In this document: positions 34,757 to 46,410 of the stretch, piece after piece
Numbering within the stretch: position 1 is the stretch's first letter
Layout: each line of letters begins with the position of its first letter
Source of the DNA: Zhengitettix transpicula
Taxonomy: Eukaryota > Arthropoda > Insecta > Orthoptera > Tetrigidae
Assembly (NCBI GenBank): GCA_037074705.1
Contig: CM073594.1
Span: 74,758,509-74,822,508, forward strand
Length of the DNA stretch: 64,000 bases
Reading direction: 5' to 3'
Translations under genes and position numbers: made by a program
The notes under the pieces: generated by a model
Seen by the model: only the letters and a program-made list of their open reading frames with translations
Told to the model about the DNA's origin: nothing
The model's database searches: none

Positions 34757-36425
34757 TACATTATGTGCTAATAAATGTAAATAAATTGTGAATGTTTTCC
34801 AAACAGGGTATGTTACAAAGGTTAAAAACAGTTTCAAGGTTGTAAAATTGAAAATTCTGTAGAACGTAAAAATCATTTTGTCAAAATGGACATTTCACGA
34901 GAAATAATATTATATAAACGACCCTTCATGAAAATGATTTAATGCAATGAAGCACTTTAATGTCAAGTAAATAAAATTCTGTGGATAAAAAATTTAATAT
35001 GGTGGTCAGGATCAATAATCTAGGATGCGAAAATATTTCTAGGCGGTTGAAATAAATTGCAGATAAAAATCACTCAGGAAAACAGTTTACGTTGTAAATA
35101 TTTCCATATAATATGATTTTGAAAGGAAAATCCATTTATGTTGATAGTTTCTGCTTTGAGAACTGATCATCTGAGTAATCTAATTAGTACAGGGAGGTAT
35201 TACAGGATTACTAGGTCTGTCAAGACAAATATTCCACGTTGGCGGTTCTACACAAGCAAATTATAGGTGAATACGCCTCTTAAGATAATGAATATGACGT
35301 GCGATAATTACCCTATGAAAGGAGTCCAATTAGCCACATCGAAGACAATTAGTGAGCGGAAACACAGGGTTGTTTGTTGTTCTGAGAAGGAAGAGGAGAG
35401 GATTACGAGGAGGATAAGGAGATGTAGTTCATCATCGACGGCGAGGCCACGGCTTCTGAAGGGGTTTATCAATATTAGATTAGGAGGATTCTGCGAAGTG
35501 CCATCAAGAACTTGCGGAATGGCTCAACTAGCAACTATGGCAACCGCAGCCAGAAATTCCTCCGCTCGCTGCAAAGTTTCACTGTCGTCAAGTTGCATCC
35601 CTGTAGCAGCTAAATTACCTTTGCTAACCTTACGGTTGCTCCGCCCCAAGGGTAAGAGGAATCTCAATTTACATCCGTCTCCCGCTTATCCGGAATTTAT
35701 TCTTTCACTATATCCATTATCTCCGTCTTTTCTTGTTGGAGAGCCACTTCATTGAGGAATTTCTGCTAGTATCATTGATCGACATTAAAACCATTTTGGA
35801 CATAAAAATAATAATTGTTTCTGAGTTTAAATATTCACTATGAAGTAATGAAAATTATGATTAATCCAAATTTATTCTTCTCAAAACATCACATTTTATC
35901 ATTCTTGTTACTGACTGTTGTCCTATTCGTTTAACTTGATTCCCCTTTCATCATTCAATTCCATTCTTTAAATATTTTTACTTTACAAATGTTTATAATT
36001 TTATTTATTAGCATTTTCATCAAAGATAATTAGTTTCTAATTATACTATCTTGATATTTTGAATATTTTATTTATTTTTATTCTTCAACGTCAATTTTCA
36101 CTGTTTTTTTACATCTTCCAAAATTTTTACTCTAATATTATCTTCAAATGTTTGATGTGCCTCAAGTTTTTAATTAATTAAGTAAGTAGCAGGGTTTTTG
36201 CAGTATCATAAATTTTAAATTATCATAATAACGACTCAACAAAGTTTTTAATTCTTCATACAATAACTAGAATTAAAATTTTTAGGTCATAAATTTGATT
36301 CTAAAGGGTCGTGATGCTAAAACTTTACCATTACATAATATTAATATTGGAAAGTCATTTTTAATTATTATTAATATTATTACTTCGTCTATAATTTGTA
36401 TTTTCTACAAGCTTAATCATTCCTT
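34757..36425. other. Stretch without assured gene
   Basis: It holds a 162-codon plus frame (35267-35755) without recognisable domains. Within it, on the minus strand at 35598-35524, lies a short coding-like stretch, MQLDDSETLQRAEEFLAAV and then AIVAS before TGA. It is preceded by TTTAGCTGCTACAG, which could be a splice acceptor. No partner exon was found. Confidence 0.3.
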
Positions 36426-36429
36426 CGTC

Positions 36430-36680
36430 TGTTCCCGTTCGGCGTCCAATACTTCTACGGATTTTCTTTTCCCTTTGTTGATTAGGCAAATTGGCCTCCC
36501 CTTTAAAGTCTTGAATTTTAATGTTTTCCTCCTATTTTCCTATTACCTCCCTTTTTTGATTCGTCGCTTGGCCTATTGAGTCTTGAACTTCAACGTTTTT
36601 CTCATTGTTTCTTCGTATTTTCCTCTCCAGTTGTCGATTCGCTAATTGGCCTACCCTATTGAGTTTTGCACCTTGATGAA
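36430..36680. repeat. Degenerate tandem array, about 85-bp units
   Basis: Three units share TTGATTAGGCAAATTGGCCT / TTGATTCGTCGCTTGGCCT / TCGATTCGCTAATTGGCCTA, then TTGAGTCTTGAACTTCAACG-like words, then TTTTCCTCC-like words. No coding potential was seen. Confidence 0.6.
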
Positions 36681-36834
36681 TTCCTCTTACTTGTCTATTT
36701 ACAGTAATTACTTTTCGCGTCTTTTACGGTTGCATTTTGATTAGGAGGGTTAAAACAATTATTGTAAGTTAATGCATGTAAAATAAATTGATACATTAAT
36801 ATTTCTGTTTGTGAGTTAATTTTATTTTGGAGTA

Positions 36835-37215
36835 ACAGGCTACATAAGGGTAATCCACATGGTGGCAACTCCCTTTTAATAGCATAGGAAGGGATTTGAA
36901 AAGGGGGGATGCGGAAGGGTAGAGGAAGGAAGCCCCCGGGCTATAGTTAAGGATCCTACCCGGCATTCGCCTTAAAAAGATGCAGGGAAAACCCTAGAAA
37001 AACCCTCATCAGGTAGGTCGGGCATTTGGTACGTGTCCCACGCCCTTCCGATGGCGGGAGAGGAGTTTGCTGTGGGGACGCAGCATTCCATTCTCCGTGC
37101 CTCAACCAGTTTAGGAGGCAGCTGGCCGACTGTTCCAATGGTAACAGATAACAACTCTTACCGTATGCCCAAGGTCTGTGACCCCGGAACTTACACCCCT
37201 CAAAATAGCGGAGGC
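36835..37215 (-). repeat. Repeat family 1 copy
   Basis: The minus sense runs from GGTCACAGACCTTGGGCATA to GGATTACCCTTATGTAGCC. The antisense frame 37033-37218 is again open (SHALPMAGEEFAVGTQHS). The head is truncated at about 37215. Confidence 0.8.
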
Positions 37216-37429
37216 TAATGAAAGTTATAAGAAGTGTTTTATGAGTGTCACGACACTCCTGAAACCTGGAGTGTGTGATATTTTTTTTTACGAAGGCTGA
37301 TTTTTATTCCCGAATTTGACGTTCGTGACAGTTTGGTGACGCGTACAGAGAGGGGGGAGGGGAGAAGGGACGCACAAAGGTTTCCAGAGGCATGAACTGT
37401 TAATAACGCTGTTAAGGATCCGAATTCGC

Positions 37430-37770
37430 CGGCCATAAATCATTAGCGGTTCGCGTGAACCATTTCCGGCGATGCGATGCACTGATGTGATTTGCTCGCC
37501 ATCGCCATCGCCGCGCTGATGGATGAATGTATAAGTTATCGCGCTTCCCTGCCCAATTTCGGCGCAATCAATATCCGATCATCCGCTTATCTTCTGCGCC
37601 AACAATCGCCAACTCAACTCGGTTCGTGGTCAAGAGTGCAACGTTCATTGTCTTACGAGACTTAACGAAACTGCACTCGAATTCACTTGGAAATTTAGCA
37701 ATGTTCAGCTGTTCCGTTTGTCGAATAGTTTGCACAAACGTCGATAGGAAACGTTCGATGGACTGTTAAC
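37430..37770. other. CpG-rich orphan block
   Basis: Dense CpG words (GCCATCGCCATCGCCGCGC, GCGGTTCGCGTGAACC, TTATCGCGCTTCCC) stand out from AT-rich surroundings. Frames on both strands are short and unlike any known family. It could be an enhancer or promoter, or part of an unknown element. Confidence 0.35.
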
Positions 37771-38059
37771 AGTCGACGATAAGAAATAAATTGGTTTCCC
37801 AATTCCTATACGCGTAGTCCAGTTTCACGGTACACAATAAATACCAGGCTTTGTCAAAAATATTTCTCTGAGCTTATATTCTTCGGAAACGATTCAGAAC
37901 CATTCCCGGGCCATGAGACGTAAGTGCCGCGAGTGTTACTCAATGGCGTTAGCGAGATTCAACTTTTATTATTCATTCGATTTACAAAAGAGTGAAATAG
38001 TTCACATGTCACTAATGAATTTTGTAAATATTTTTTATGTCAAGAACAGAAAATATACG

Positions 38060-38140
38060 TTCAAAACTAAGGGGAGGGGCTCAATTCCCGGTCCGGTCGA
38101 TATTTTTACATCCTGATACTTTAACTCAGTTTCAAATCCT
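38060..38140 (+). repeat. SINE fragment
   Basis: GGCTCAATTCCCGGTCCGGT (B-box-like) is followed by CGATATTTTTACATCCTGAT and ACTTTAAC. The next copy at 38296-38400 shares the tail. Confidence 0.5.
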
Positions 38141-38295
38141 GTTTTGTTGAAAGTTCTTCGAAAAATCATTTAATCCATTCTTGAATTACATCATTGAACC
38201 TATTATAAATTGACTCAAAATATCCTCATTGAGTAAGAACGTTATTTAGTAATTTTTATGGGAGCTATACTACGGACGATGAAGGCTCGTAACTG

Positions 38296-38400
38296 GTAGG
38301 GAGTCGGCTCGGATGGTTCTGATGGTAAAGAAGGTTCCACATTCGGTTTTTGTCTGGTCGGGATAATTACATCCTGATTCTTTAACAAATATTATTTTTG
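38296..38400 (+). repeat. tRNA-derived SINE head with A and B boxes
   Basis: CGGCTCGGATGG resembles an A box. About 30 bp on, AAGGTTCCACATTCGG resembles a B box. Then GGTCGGGATAATTACATCC and TGATTCTTTAAC match the 38060-38140 copy. Confidence 0.5.
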
Positions 38401-38486
38401 TTTGTTTCGTCCTGAGAGCTATTATAAAATGTTCTGATTGGTTTCATATATCATGAAGAGCGTAAGTTTTCCCGACGTATATTCTG

Positions 38487-38675
38487 TATAAAGAGTTCTC
38501 GGGTTTCCGGTCGCCATCTTCGTCAGGTGAACTGTGACGAAGATGCCGGTGTCAGCCATAGTAACGTTGTGTTAAAATCACGTTACCCGTTGACCTGACG
38601 AAGATGGCGGCGTCAGCCGTAGAAACGTTGTGTTTAAATCACGTTACCCGACCGGAAACCCGAGAACTCTTTATA
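38487..38675. repeat. Perfect foldback with two hammerhead-like repeats inside
   Basis: The 27 bp at 38487-38513 are exactly inverted at 38649-38675. The next 15 bp of the left side (CCATCTTCGTCAGGT, 38514-38528) are inverted at about 38593-38607. Inside, a 55-bp unit is directly repeated (38535-38589 and 38596-38650). The second unit has CTGACGA (38595-38601), a GGC/GCC stem, and GAAACGTTGTG from 38622. The first has GTAACG in place of GAAACG. The arms are perfect, so the element is young or under gene conversion. Confidence 0.75.
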
Positions 38676-38759
38676 AAGATGTCTATTCTTTATAATTCTA
38701 CCACGGCCAATTCTTGAGGTTCATCAACGCTACATTCGTCGAAGCAATCTTTGATCAAT

Positions 38760-39060
38760 TTCCCTTACTCGTCAGGACTCAATGATTCTCAGCCCCTCAG
38801 ATCAGATGGAAACATCATTATCCAGGACATATTAATCACCTTGGTGCTTGAGAAACTCACCGGCGGATCTCAACAATGTCCTCACGATTCGTCGACATCG
38901 TCGTCGATCTCGTTATCATAGAGCTTCTCATGTGCTACCTCGGCTTGAGGTTTTCCCTTCTGCAGCGAACGAAACTAAATACTCTGCGGGAGTCGGGCGG
39001 CGCTTCGATCTAAATATATAAAAAGGGCCCACCACTGGCGTCGTTGCCAATTCTAGGTGC
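38760..39060. other. Unresolved GC-rich block with TATA box
   Basis: TATATAAAAAG (39015-39025, plus) is a strong TATA box after a G+C-rich stretch and could drive a plus-strand transcript. It has no recognisable product. A 45-codon plus frame (38876-39013) and an acidic minus frame (AEVAHEKLYDNEIDDDVDES) overlap just upstream, so coding sense is ambiguous. An LTR or transposon promoter is possible. Confidence 0.3.
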
Positions 39061-39426
39061 AGCTGTCCTTTCCAACTCAACCGCTGTACCGTCAATTATA
39101 CTATCTGTACAACAACAACAACAAAAAGACTAACCAAGATTTACGGGCGGAGCGTGCAGAGAGACAACCGCCATTAGCACACTCGCTCAGTATTATAGGT
39201 CCAAGAACGTTTTAACATTAGCAGATAAGTTACGTTTCAGTTTCATTAACAAAATAACACTTGAAATCTTTTAAGTTTAGTAGTACAAAACAATCATCCG
39301 TCAGCGTCTCGTCGCACTGAGTAAAACGATATTTTATTTCACTCGATCCGATTTAGAGGCACAAAGAATCTGAAATACTACGGAAGTCTCTAAACCTTAA
39401 ACTTTTATATTTCAATTTTTGCATAT
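39061..39426. other. Stretch without gene
   Basis: A short CAACAACAACAACAA run occurs at about 39110. Nothing else was recognised. Confidence 0.5.
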
Positions 39427-40225
39427 TTACAATCTACTTTTATATAACATAAATGAGTAATAAGCAGTGCGTCTAACATAGATATGATATGAGTGGGAAG
39501 TCGTGCATTGATTTTGCTCCCAAATAAAGATTTGGGACCTAGTAATAATGCCATTTGGCCATTGTCGATTTAATCTTCTTGTTGCGACGGGTTCTTGGAC
39601 TGGCTGATGTACTAAATCGTTTTCGTGTTCCTCGAGAGTGTGGTAGTAAGCAGTCGCTAATCTTCTAATTTCGCTGTTTACATATCGAATCCTCAGGTCT
39701 TCGTGGAGGGTTTGATTGTTTACGTACAAAGGAGCGTCTTCAACTGGAAATACTGCAGGATTTTAGAGTTTTACGGTTTTGTGCAACCCCATAGTTGATT
39801 GCCGAAAGTCCAAATTGACTTCAAAATGACTTTATACAAAAGAAGTTTATTTTCTAGGGATAACTGTGATTTATTTCCAACTAGCCAGCTCATTTCTTTG
39901 ACATTAAGGTTCTCGATGAGGTCTAGATGTTTCTGAAGATTTTCAGATTTCTCTAGAGATGAAATGCTGACAGATAATACAGATTCATCGTCAGCGAAAG
40001 TGGAAATCTCCGTGTTGACAATGGTTGGAACATCAGAGGTCAACACTAGTTACAAGAGGGAACCCAGTACGCTTCCTTGCGGAACTCCAGCAGAGATATT
40101 CTGATAGTTCGAGAATGAATATTTTAAGCATGAAGAAAGGTGTTTCATTGTTACCTTTTGTTTACTTGTTCTCAACTTAATGTGATTTCCACCTTCTCTA
40201 ATCACTCTTTTTGTAGAAAACCGCG
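39427..40225 (-). pseudogene. Jockey-like non-LTR retrotransposon RT relic
   Basis: Minus-strand order: FSTKRVIREGGNHIKLRTS (palm approach), SNYQNISAGVPQGSVLG (motif B), then TAA where a Tyr or Phe codon is usual. Next are ISTFADDESVLSVS (catalytic F-A-D-D), MSWLVGNKSQLSLENKLLLY, and SIWTFGNQLWGCTKP followed by TAA. After a short deletion and shift come LYVNNQTLHEDLRIRYVN and RRLNRQWP, the usual C-terminal landmarks of the Jockey clade. The endonuclease and ORF1 are absent, so the copy is 5'-truncated and dead. Confidence 0.85.
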
Positions 40226-40828
40226 TCTTTTATTTATTTTTTTAAATTCAGGCAACCTATTGAATTCTTCTGAATAGATTTTTTAATAATCCGTTATTCC
40301 CTTAAATATCATAACTACTGTAATTAGATTTATTTCTTGAATCTATGAGTCCTCAACTGCGGAAATGGCACAAGTCAATAAGTATATAAATAAATACGAA
40401 TATAAATAAACTTTATAAATACATTAAATATAAGAACGCACAAGAAGATCATTAATGAGAAATAAAGTGAAAAATGTAAGAATGTAAATTTTAGGTAAAA
40501 TTAAAATGTAAAGTAAATTAATCTTAACATTTAATATTTCGTAGTTGTCTAAAGCAAACAGTCTTCCAAGAAAATGGGCTTTAATTGATTACAGGCCGAA
40601 ATTTCATTACAGTTTGAAATAATATTAGCGGTGAATTCCTCAGGTAAAGGCGATCATATAAACACGATTCTGCCAAATGAGACTTATTTTCCAATTGGGA
40701 AAAATATCGAGGTAGCAGATAGATTCCCTAGAGTCGTTTCCTATTTATTGCGTGAGTACGCAAAACACAGACGCGCGCGAATGGACAGGATACGACGTGA
40801 AAGAGGAAATTAGGTGTGTATATAGACC

Positions 40829-40874
<46 letters not shown>

Positions 40875-41444
40875 ATTGACTCTCATACATATTTAAATAG
40901 AACTCGACTCCGATCAAATCACAACTGAGCGGACGCGGAATTTAATCGTCTGAATAATCCATAAATTGGAAACATACATCGACGATAATTGTGACGATAA
41001 TAATAATAACCTCTTCAGCACAACAAACAAAAATCACCACTGGCTTTGCTCGTAAAAAATTATTTTTCCATTAATACAAAAAAAGGAAATGCAAACAGGT
41101 AAAAAAATAGGGGGGGGGGAAAGTTTGTTTCTCTGTAAGAAACGTTGGTATTTCTCGTATTTGCTGCAATTTCAATATATTTCGGACTTAAGATTCCTGT
41201 AAAATAAAAGTAAATTTCTTTAATCCAAACCCAAAAGAAAATTCTAATACATGGTAAGAAAAATTATACGAACCAAAATTCTGTAAGGTTTTTCCAGGCA
41301 AATAAAACGTTGACATGATTCAACCCGGGTGTCCAAGTATTTAAATAGTGCCATTAAAGTGGGTCCGTTATTACCCTGAGTTGTATTACTATAGTTTACA
41401 TACTTGGACCCTAAAACACGATAATGTTTTTCTGATTAATGTAT
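40226..41444. other. Stretch without gene
   Basis: A plus frame at 40631-40813 has no known resemblance. There is a (GA)n tract at 40833-40869 and a G(9) run near 41112. Confidence 0.5.
40833..40869. repeat. (GA)n microsatellite
   Basis: An uninterrupted AG run of about 36 bases. Confidence 0.97.
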
Positions 41445-42555
41445 TGTAACACCCAACTTATAGGAATTTAGGAATTTAGATTAAACAAGTTATAAAATTT
41501 TATTAAACCAAACAATTTTATTAACCTCGAATACAACTCAAGAAAATCTCTGTATATTTTTATATCCTTTTACCTCAACAATTAAATTTACACTAATAAT
41601 CCAGTTACATTTTTTTAAATCAGACTCTGTACCCCCAGGGTCTTTACTGGGTTGATAAGGAAACGGAAAACTAAAATTTACAATTTAAACAATGCAATTA
41701 AATCAAATGAAAACGAAATATGACTGATTACCCTTATTTAACAATTTACAGAATTTATTACTGAATGTCTACTTACAATTTTATTTGGGTTTTTCATGAA
41801 TGCACTCTAATCTACAATGCCCTTCTGTGCACAGACTTTTGCACACGCTTCACAGACACGTTCACTTTATCCTTTTTTATATCCCGAACCCTGACAGCTT
41901 GCATGGACTAAAATGTTTATTTTATTTTTAGGCACGGCCACCATTCAATTTGACCGAATATTTATCACCGCCTCCACGTTCTCCTCCTTTGCGGTCTACA
42001 TTTCAACTACTATGTCTTTCTCGTTCAGATTCTGGCCCCACACTCCACGTCCATCTCCTCCTGCGCTCTGGCACCCGACTCCACGTCTATCTCCTTTGAG
42101 GTCTCCAGTCCTACTAACTTTCATCCACGTCCTCCTCCCTTGCTCTCTGACATCCCACTGACTTTTATCTGCTTCCCCCTCTCCAGAATATTCCCTTTTT
42201 TCCACAGTTTTTGAGTTTACACGTTCGCCAAACAAACACCAACTGTTGGCTTTCTCACGCTCCGAGAGCCATTCAATACAATTAAAATAAACATTTCCTT
42301 TTAATATAATTGTGCGTCCAGAAAACTTCTGTCATTATGCCTTTAGGGTTACGTCCCAATGTCTGTCAAAACCATTAGCTCTAAGAGCCGCTTAATGTCC
42401 AATTATAGTCCTTCCCTTCTCTAAGAACCATTTATCCATAATTTTATTATTATCTTTTTTTATATACAAACCACTCAAGAATCCCAAGTCTGAGTTGGTA
42501 AACAAATCTGATGAAATAAGAACAAAATTTATGTCCTTCTTAACTGGGTATTACA
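41445..42555 (-). mobile_element. Solo LTR (unit F) with 4-bp target duplication
   Basis: The 1111-bp LTR starts, on the minus strand, TGTAATACCCAGTTAAG and ends TAAGTTGGGTGTTACA. It is flanked by GTAT at 41441-41444 and 42556-42559. A 4-bp duplication and TG...CA ends are the signature of gypsy-type LTRs. The block ATCAACCCAGTAAAGACCC relates it to LTR units A, D and E. There is no primer-binding site next to it, so it is a true solo LTR from LTR-LTR recombination. Confidence 0.75.
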
Positions 42556-42611
42556 GTATATATTATTAACTTTAATATACAGAAGGTAACTATCATAAAA
42601 AGTTAAGTTAT

Positions 42612-42950
42612 AAAATAAATACCTCAGAGCGTTACTGGCAAACATTGTTTCTTTCGTCAGGTGATTAAGATGGCCGTCAGAACGACACTTGTCAAACCAG
42701 TTCAAGAACTCAAAAGAGACACTTCATTTTATAGTTTATATCATAATTTAGGACTCCAACGGGTGTTACAAATAATTTTTATAAATTGCCAAATTTTAGT
42801 CCAAATTCTACTCAATATTTATTTAAAAATACATAAATTTCTCTCTGATATTAATGGAACAATTTGGAGATGTATAAAAATTATTTATAATAACCTAAAT
42901 TAATTCTACACCTGATGAAGGACTAACGTAAGGACGAATTATTGTGTAGT
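42612..42950. other. Family-3-like fragment and hammerhead-like motif
   Basis: On the minus strand CACCTGACGAAAGAAACAATG (split as CACCTGACGAAAG and AAACAATG) looks like a family-3 core with its central stem deleted. On the plus strand 42912-42946 CTGATGAAGGAC, then AAGGACGAATTATTGTG, is a decayed core. Confidence 0.4.
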
Positions 42951-45486
42951 TGTTTTATTAAGTTTATTCTTACTTATAACCGATTTATTTATTAAAATTC
43001 GTAAGATAATAATAATTACTATTCTGAATTTAGGGTAATTATCGATGTATTTCCATTCTTTAAAATTTAAATTCAAAGGGATTAATATTTATAATATAAT
43101 ATTAATAACTATAAATAACTGAAAAACAACCATACTTGGGTTAATTTTTAAGTTGTTAAGTTATTTCTGACAAATTGGGATGTTTTTATTCATTTACAAA
43201 AAAATATTATTTCCCAGAAAACAAATAATGAAATACAATAATAATAAGAAGAAGAAAACTAGGAAACAATCCAGCATCATTCTAAACTCTATACTACTAT
43301 AGTTTTTGGGATTATTTCGTCGTATTTCATGGATATGTGCATTTTTTATTAGTTAAATATTAAGAATGAATATAAATTTTGCAAGATAATTTTCAACGTA
43401 AATTTTCCAATCCACAATGCTATACTTCAATTTTTATATTTATCTCAGAAATCAATTTTACAATCCTATTTCACGTGAATAATTTCATAATTCGATTTTT
43501 CCGACATAAATTGTCACACATTATTTTCCGCAGTCAATCGACAGTGATTAGTTTTATTTGTAAAATTTTTTGAGACCTAATTCTCACAACCTATTTTCCG
43601 TAGTTACTGGCCCGACATAATTTTATAATCAGATATTCTCGACTTCAGTTTAACCGTTTTGTCGAGTGTATTTCCCATATAAATACGTCTTTTTGAAAAT
43701 AATTCGTTCTTCAATATTTTTATTCTAAAGCTTGGTATAGTTTATTCTGCGTGAACGTGATTAAAATGGTTACAAACCGTTAACGGAACTATTGTCGGAT
43801 GACAGATAACAGAAAATATGAAATTTGAATCTTTAGGAAATTTAGAAGTAGCATCTGTTTTCACTATATTCTCTGAGTATTAGTACGCTTGTGGGTGTCG
43901 TCGTGTAAATATTTAATCAAGACTGTGGTCTGTCTGTGGAATATATTATAAGCCATGAGGTGGAAAAAGGAGGAGTGACGGTGAAGTAAAAAAAATCCTG
44001 TAGCAGAGTTAAAAGAGAGGCGCTTGAGTGTACGAGGCAAGCCAGTCTTGTGGTGGAAGTTATAAATTTTTAAGCAGCACTTATTACCCACCCACTCCTC
44101 TCAAGGATAAGGGAGTGAAAAAAATGGGGGAACGAATATGGACGCTTATCACTGGAAGAAACCTGCTCGTAGAAATACATACAATTCCATACACGCTGAT
44201 CACTTATCAGTATTCAACGTGTCACAACATTCAGTTCTGTTGCTCTAGTTGAGCAAATAATTTCTTTTCTATACCAGAGATTCTTCAATATTGCGTCAGA
44301 TCTTTCCTCTGTGCTGTCCCAGATTTATTATAAATCAATAAGAGTATTCACTGACATTATAAAAGTTCAGCCCACAACATACACCTAGCCCATAATAGGT
44401 TTTAAAAACAATGTAAAAAACTATACAAAAATATATTTTCTTTTAAGAATTCCATAGAAGAGTTCCTGAATTACACCAACCCTTCTAGCATAATATATTT
44501 ATTATATTGTCGACATTTACAATTGAATAATTTTTTTATTAACTTCTATGTTACAAGTTAAATTAGATTTTCAATACGCTTGAGTTCCTCGTTAAATCGT
44601 ATATCGTATACTAGTAAAAGAGCATTATTAATATAATCCTACGATTTGTAAGAAAAATATTTCCAGTTTTTTACGAGTAATACTTTTCTAATTCACCGCT
44701 GAGAATAACTAATATATACCTCAGTAATGAATAAACAAATTAATGAGGAAATTCAGTTTTGATAAATCTACTCCTGCGTGTTCGGCAGCTCGCATTACAG
44801 CGGTGTAGTTTGAGTTGCAGAGCTTCAAGGGGTGGGATGAAGATCTGATTTCAGCTGTGACGGACGAAACGAATCCTGTTAATTATAGTGACTGGCTACA
44901 AACACAGGATATTACCACTGGTTTGTTGTGGTTGTGGATTTAACGTCAACAACTGTCCGTGAGCAGCAAAAACTATTTATTGTAACGTAAATGGATACGT
45001 TTATGATTTACTGATTCTCCATTAATCATCTACTGACGGAAAAGGAAACGTATTAACTATATCTCAAATAAAAAATTATGAGAGCTTAAGCTATCAGAAA
45101 AAGAACACAGAACAATACCAGACATAAGATAATGCAAAAATAAAACACACTTTATTGAGTAATTATGAAACGAGAAAGAATTCAATTAAGAGAATACGTG
45201 AACGAGAAAAGATAAATTGGTATTCGTAGAAAATTAAATCTCATACTTATAAATAAAAATTTATTTCATCAAACATTCTTAGCAAACATTTCCCTTATAT
45301 TTCGTTTGGAAAAATAATATCCTAAATTCGACAGTTTAAATAAAGTTTTAAATGTAAATTTATACAGCAACAGTTTTGCAAATATATAAACGAGAAATAC
45401 GGACAATAAAATAAAATATATAGAATTAGAGTAAACGAATGAAAACAGGAAAAATTTCTCGGAAATAATTTGCTTACATAAAAATA
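42951..45486. other. AT-rich stretch without gene
   Basis: At 43380-43690 short degenerate direct repeats recur about every 60-70 bp (GACATAAATTGTCACA, TATTTTCCGCAGTCAA, GACCTAATTCTCACAA, TATTTTCCGTAGTTAC). The remaining frames are chance. Confidence 0.45.
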
Positions 45487-45655
45487 GCACGACGTTTCTT
45501 CCACGATTTCGGACTTCATCAAGTGTACGACGGACCGATATTCAGCTGATATTAATAGAATAATTTCGAAATGTACGTAAATTATTTCTAATGATCCAAA
45601 TCACATTGTACAGCAGATAAAGTCGTAGATTGGAGGACGAAACGTCGTCTTAATT
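45487..45655. repeat. Inverted pair of hammerhead-like motifs
   Basis: The minus motif at 45487-45522 reads TTGATGAAGTCC, then GGAAGAAACGTCGTGC, with a TCC/GGA stem. The plus motif at 45612-45650 reads GCAGATAAAGTCG, then GGAGGACGAAACGTCGTC, with a GTC/GAC stem. The arms are about 90 bp apart and both end in GAAACGTCGT. Confidence 0.55.
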
Positions 45656-45794
45656 TTTATACAATTTAAATTATTTCTTACAAATTCGGTTATTTTAATA
45701 ATAATTAATATTTATGACAGATAAATATAAGTATTGAAATTACAATAATTTTAATTAAATACAATTAAAGAGAATTTTAATTCATTGAATTAAT

Positions 45795-45940
45795 TATATT
45801 TTGCTTCAACAAGGTCCATGAATATATTTTTCTGCATTCAATATATTTAATTTAGGTCTCTCTTCTAACTTTTTTTTTATTAATTTAGAACCCTGAAGAG
45901 ATCTCAAAGTGGGGTCGTATTACCATAAGATGCAATTTTA
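45795..45940 (+). repeat. Repeat family 4 copy
   Basis: It has GCTTCAACAAGGTCCATGAA, ATATTTAATTTAGGTCT, TTTTTTTATTAATTTAGAA and CCCTGAAGAGATCTC, then GGGGTCGTATTACC. The core is partly kept (CTGAAGA) and the second box is lost. Confidence 0.6.
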
Positions 45941-46244
45941 TAATTTCATTTCAAATTATTTCGTCTTTATTGGCTGATTTACGTATTTCGTCAGTTATCC
46001 CTTCCAAATAATTAATTATTGACTACGCAGTATCTGTCGTTCCCATCCAGTGTTATCTGAGTGACGTCAGTATCACAGGTTGAGTTATGAAGCAACATCA
46101 TGGAATCGTGTTAAAGTACATTATACTTGGAAAATAATAGGATTATAGGGAATATTTTCAGTTAACTGTCCTATGATTATTCTTTCTCAACTTGCATGAT
46201 GGTTTACGATTTGTAAAATTTTTTTAATATATTATACAATTGAT

Positions 46245-46410
46245 TTTTCTACAACTCTTTGAATCGTAATTTGGCTTTCATAAAGTTCTGTGAAGAGCTT
46301 CAGTTGTATTCCATAGATTTAAGTTAGGTCTTCTTATTGTTTTATTAATATAGTAACCTGCTGAACTCTTAAAGCAGGTTCGAAACGTTATAATAATTTT
46401 TTTCTGTATT
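46245..46410 (+). repeat. Repeat family 4 copy with hammerhead-like core
   Basis: After TTTGAATCGTAATTTGGC, TTGTATTCCATAGATTTAA and TTTTATTAATATAGTAAC comes CTGCTGAACTC, then GCAGGTTCGAAACGTTATAA. GAAC/GTTC can pair, and GAAAC is intact at 46382-46386. Confidence 0.65.

Noticed and set aside
35267..35755. Longest open frame of the window (162 codons, plus)
   Set aside because: It has biased Ser/Arg/Leu composition, no domain pattern and no promoter or splice context, and it overlaps a better-looking minus reading.
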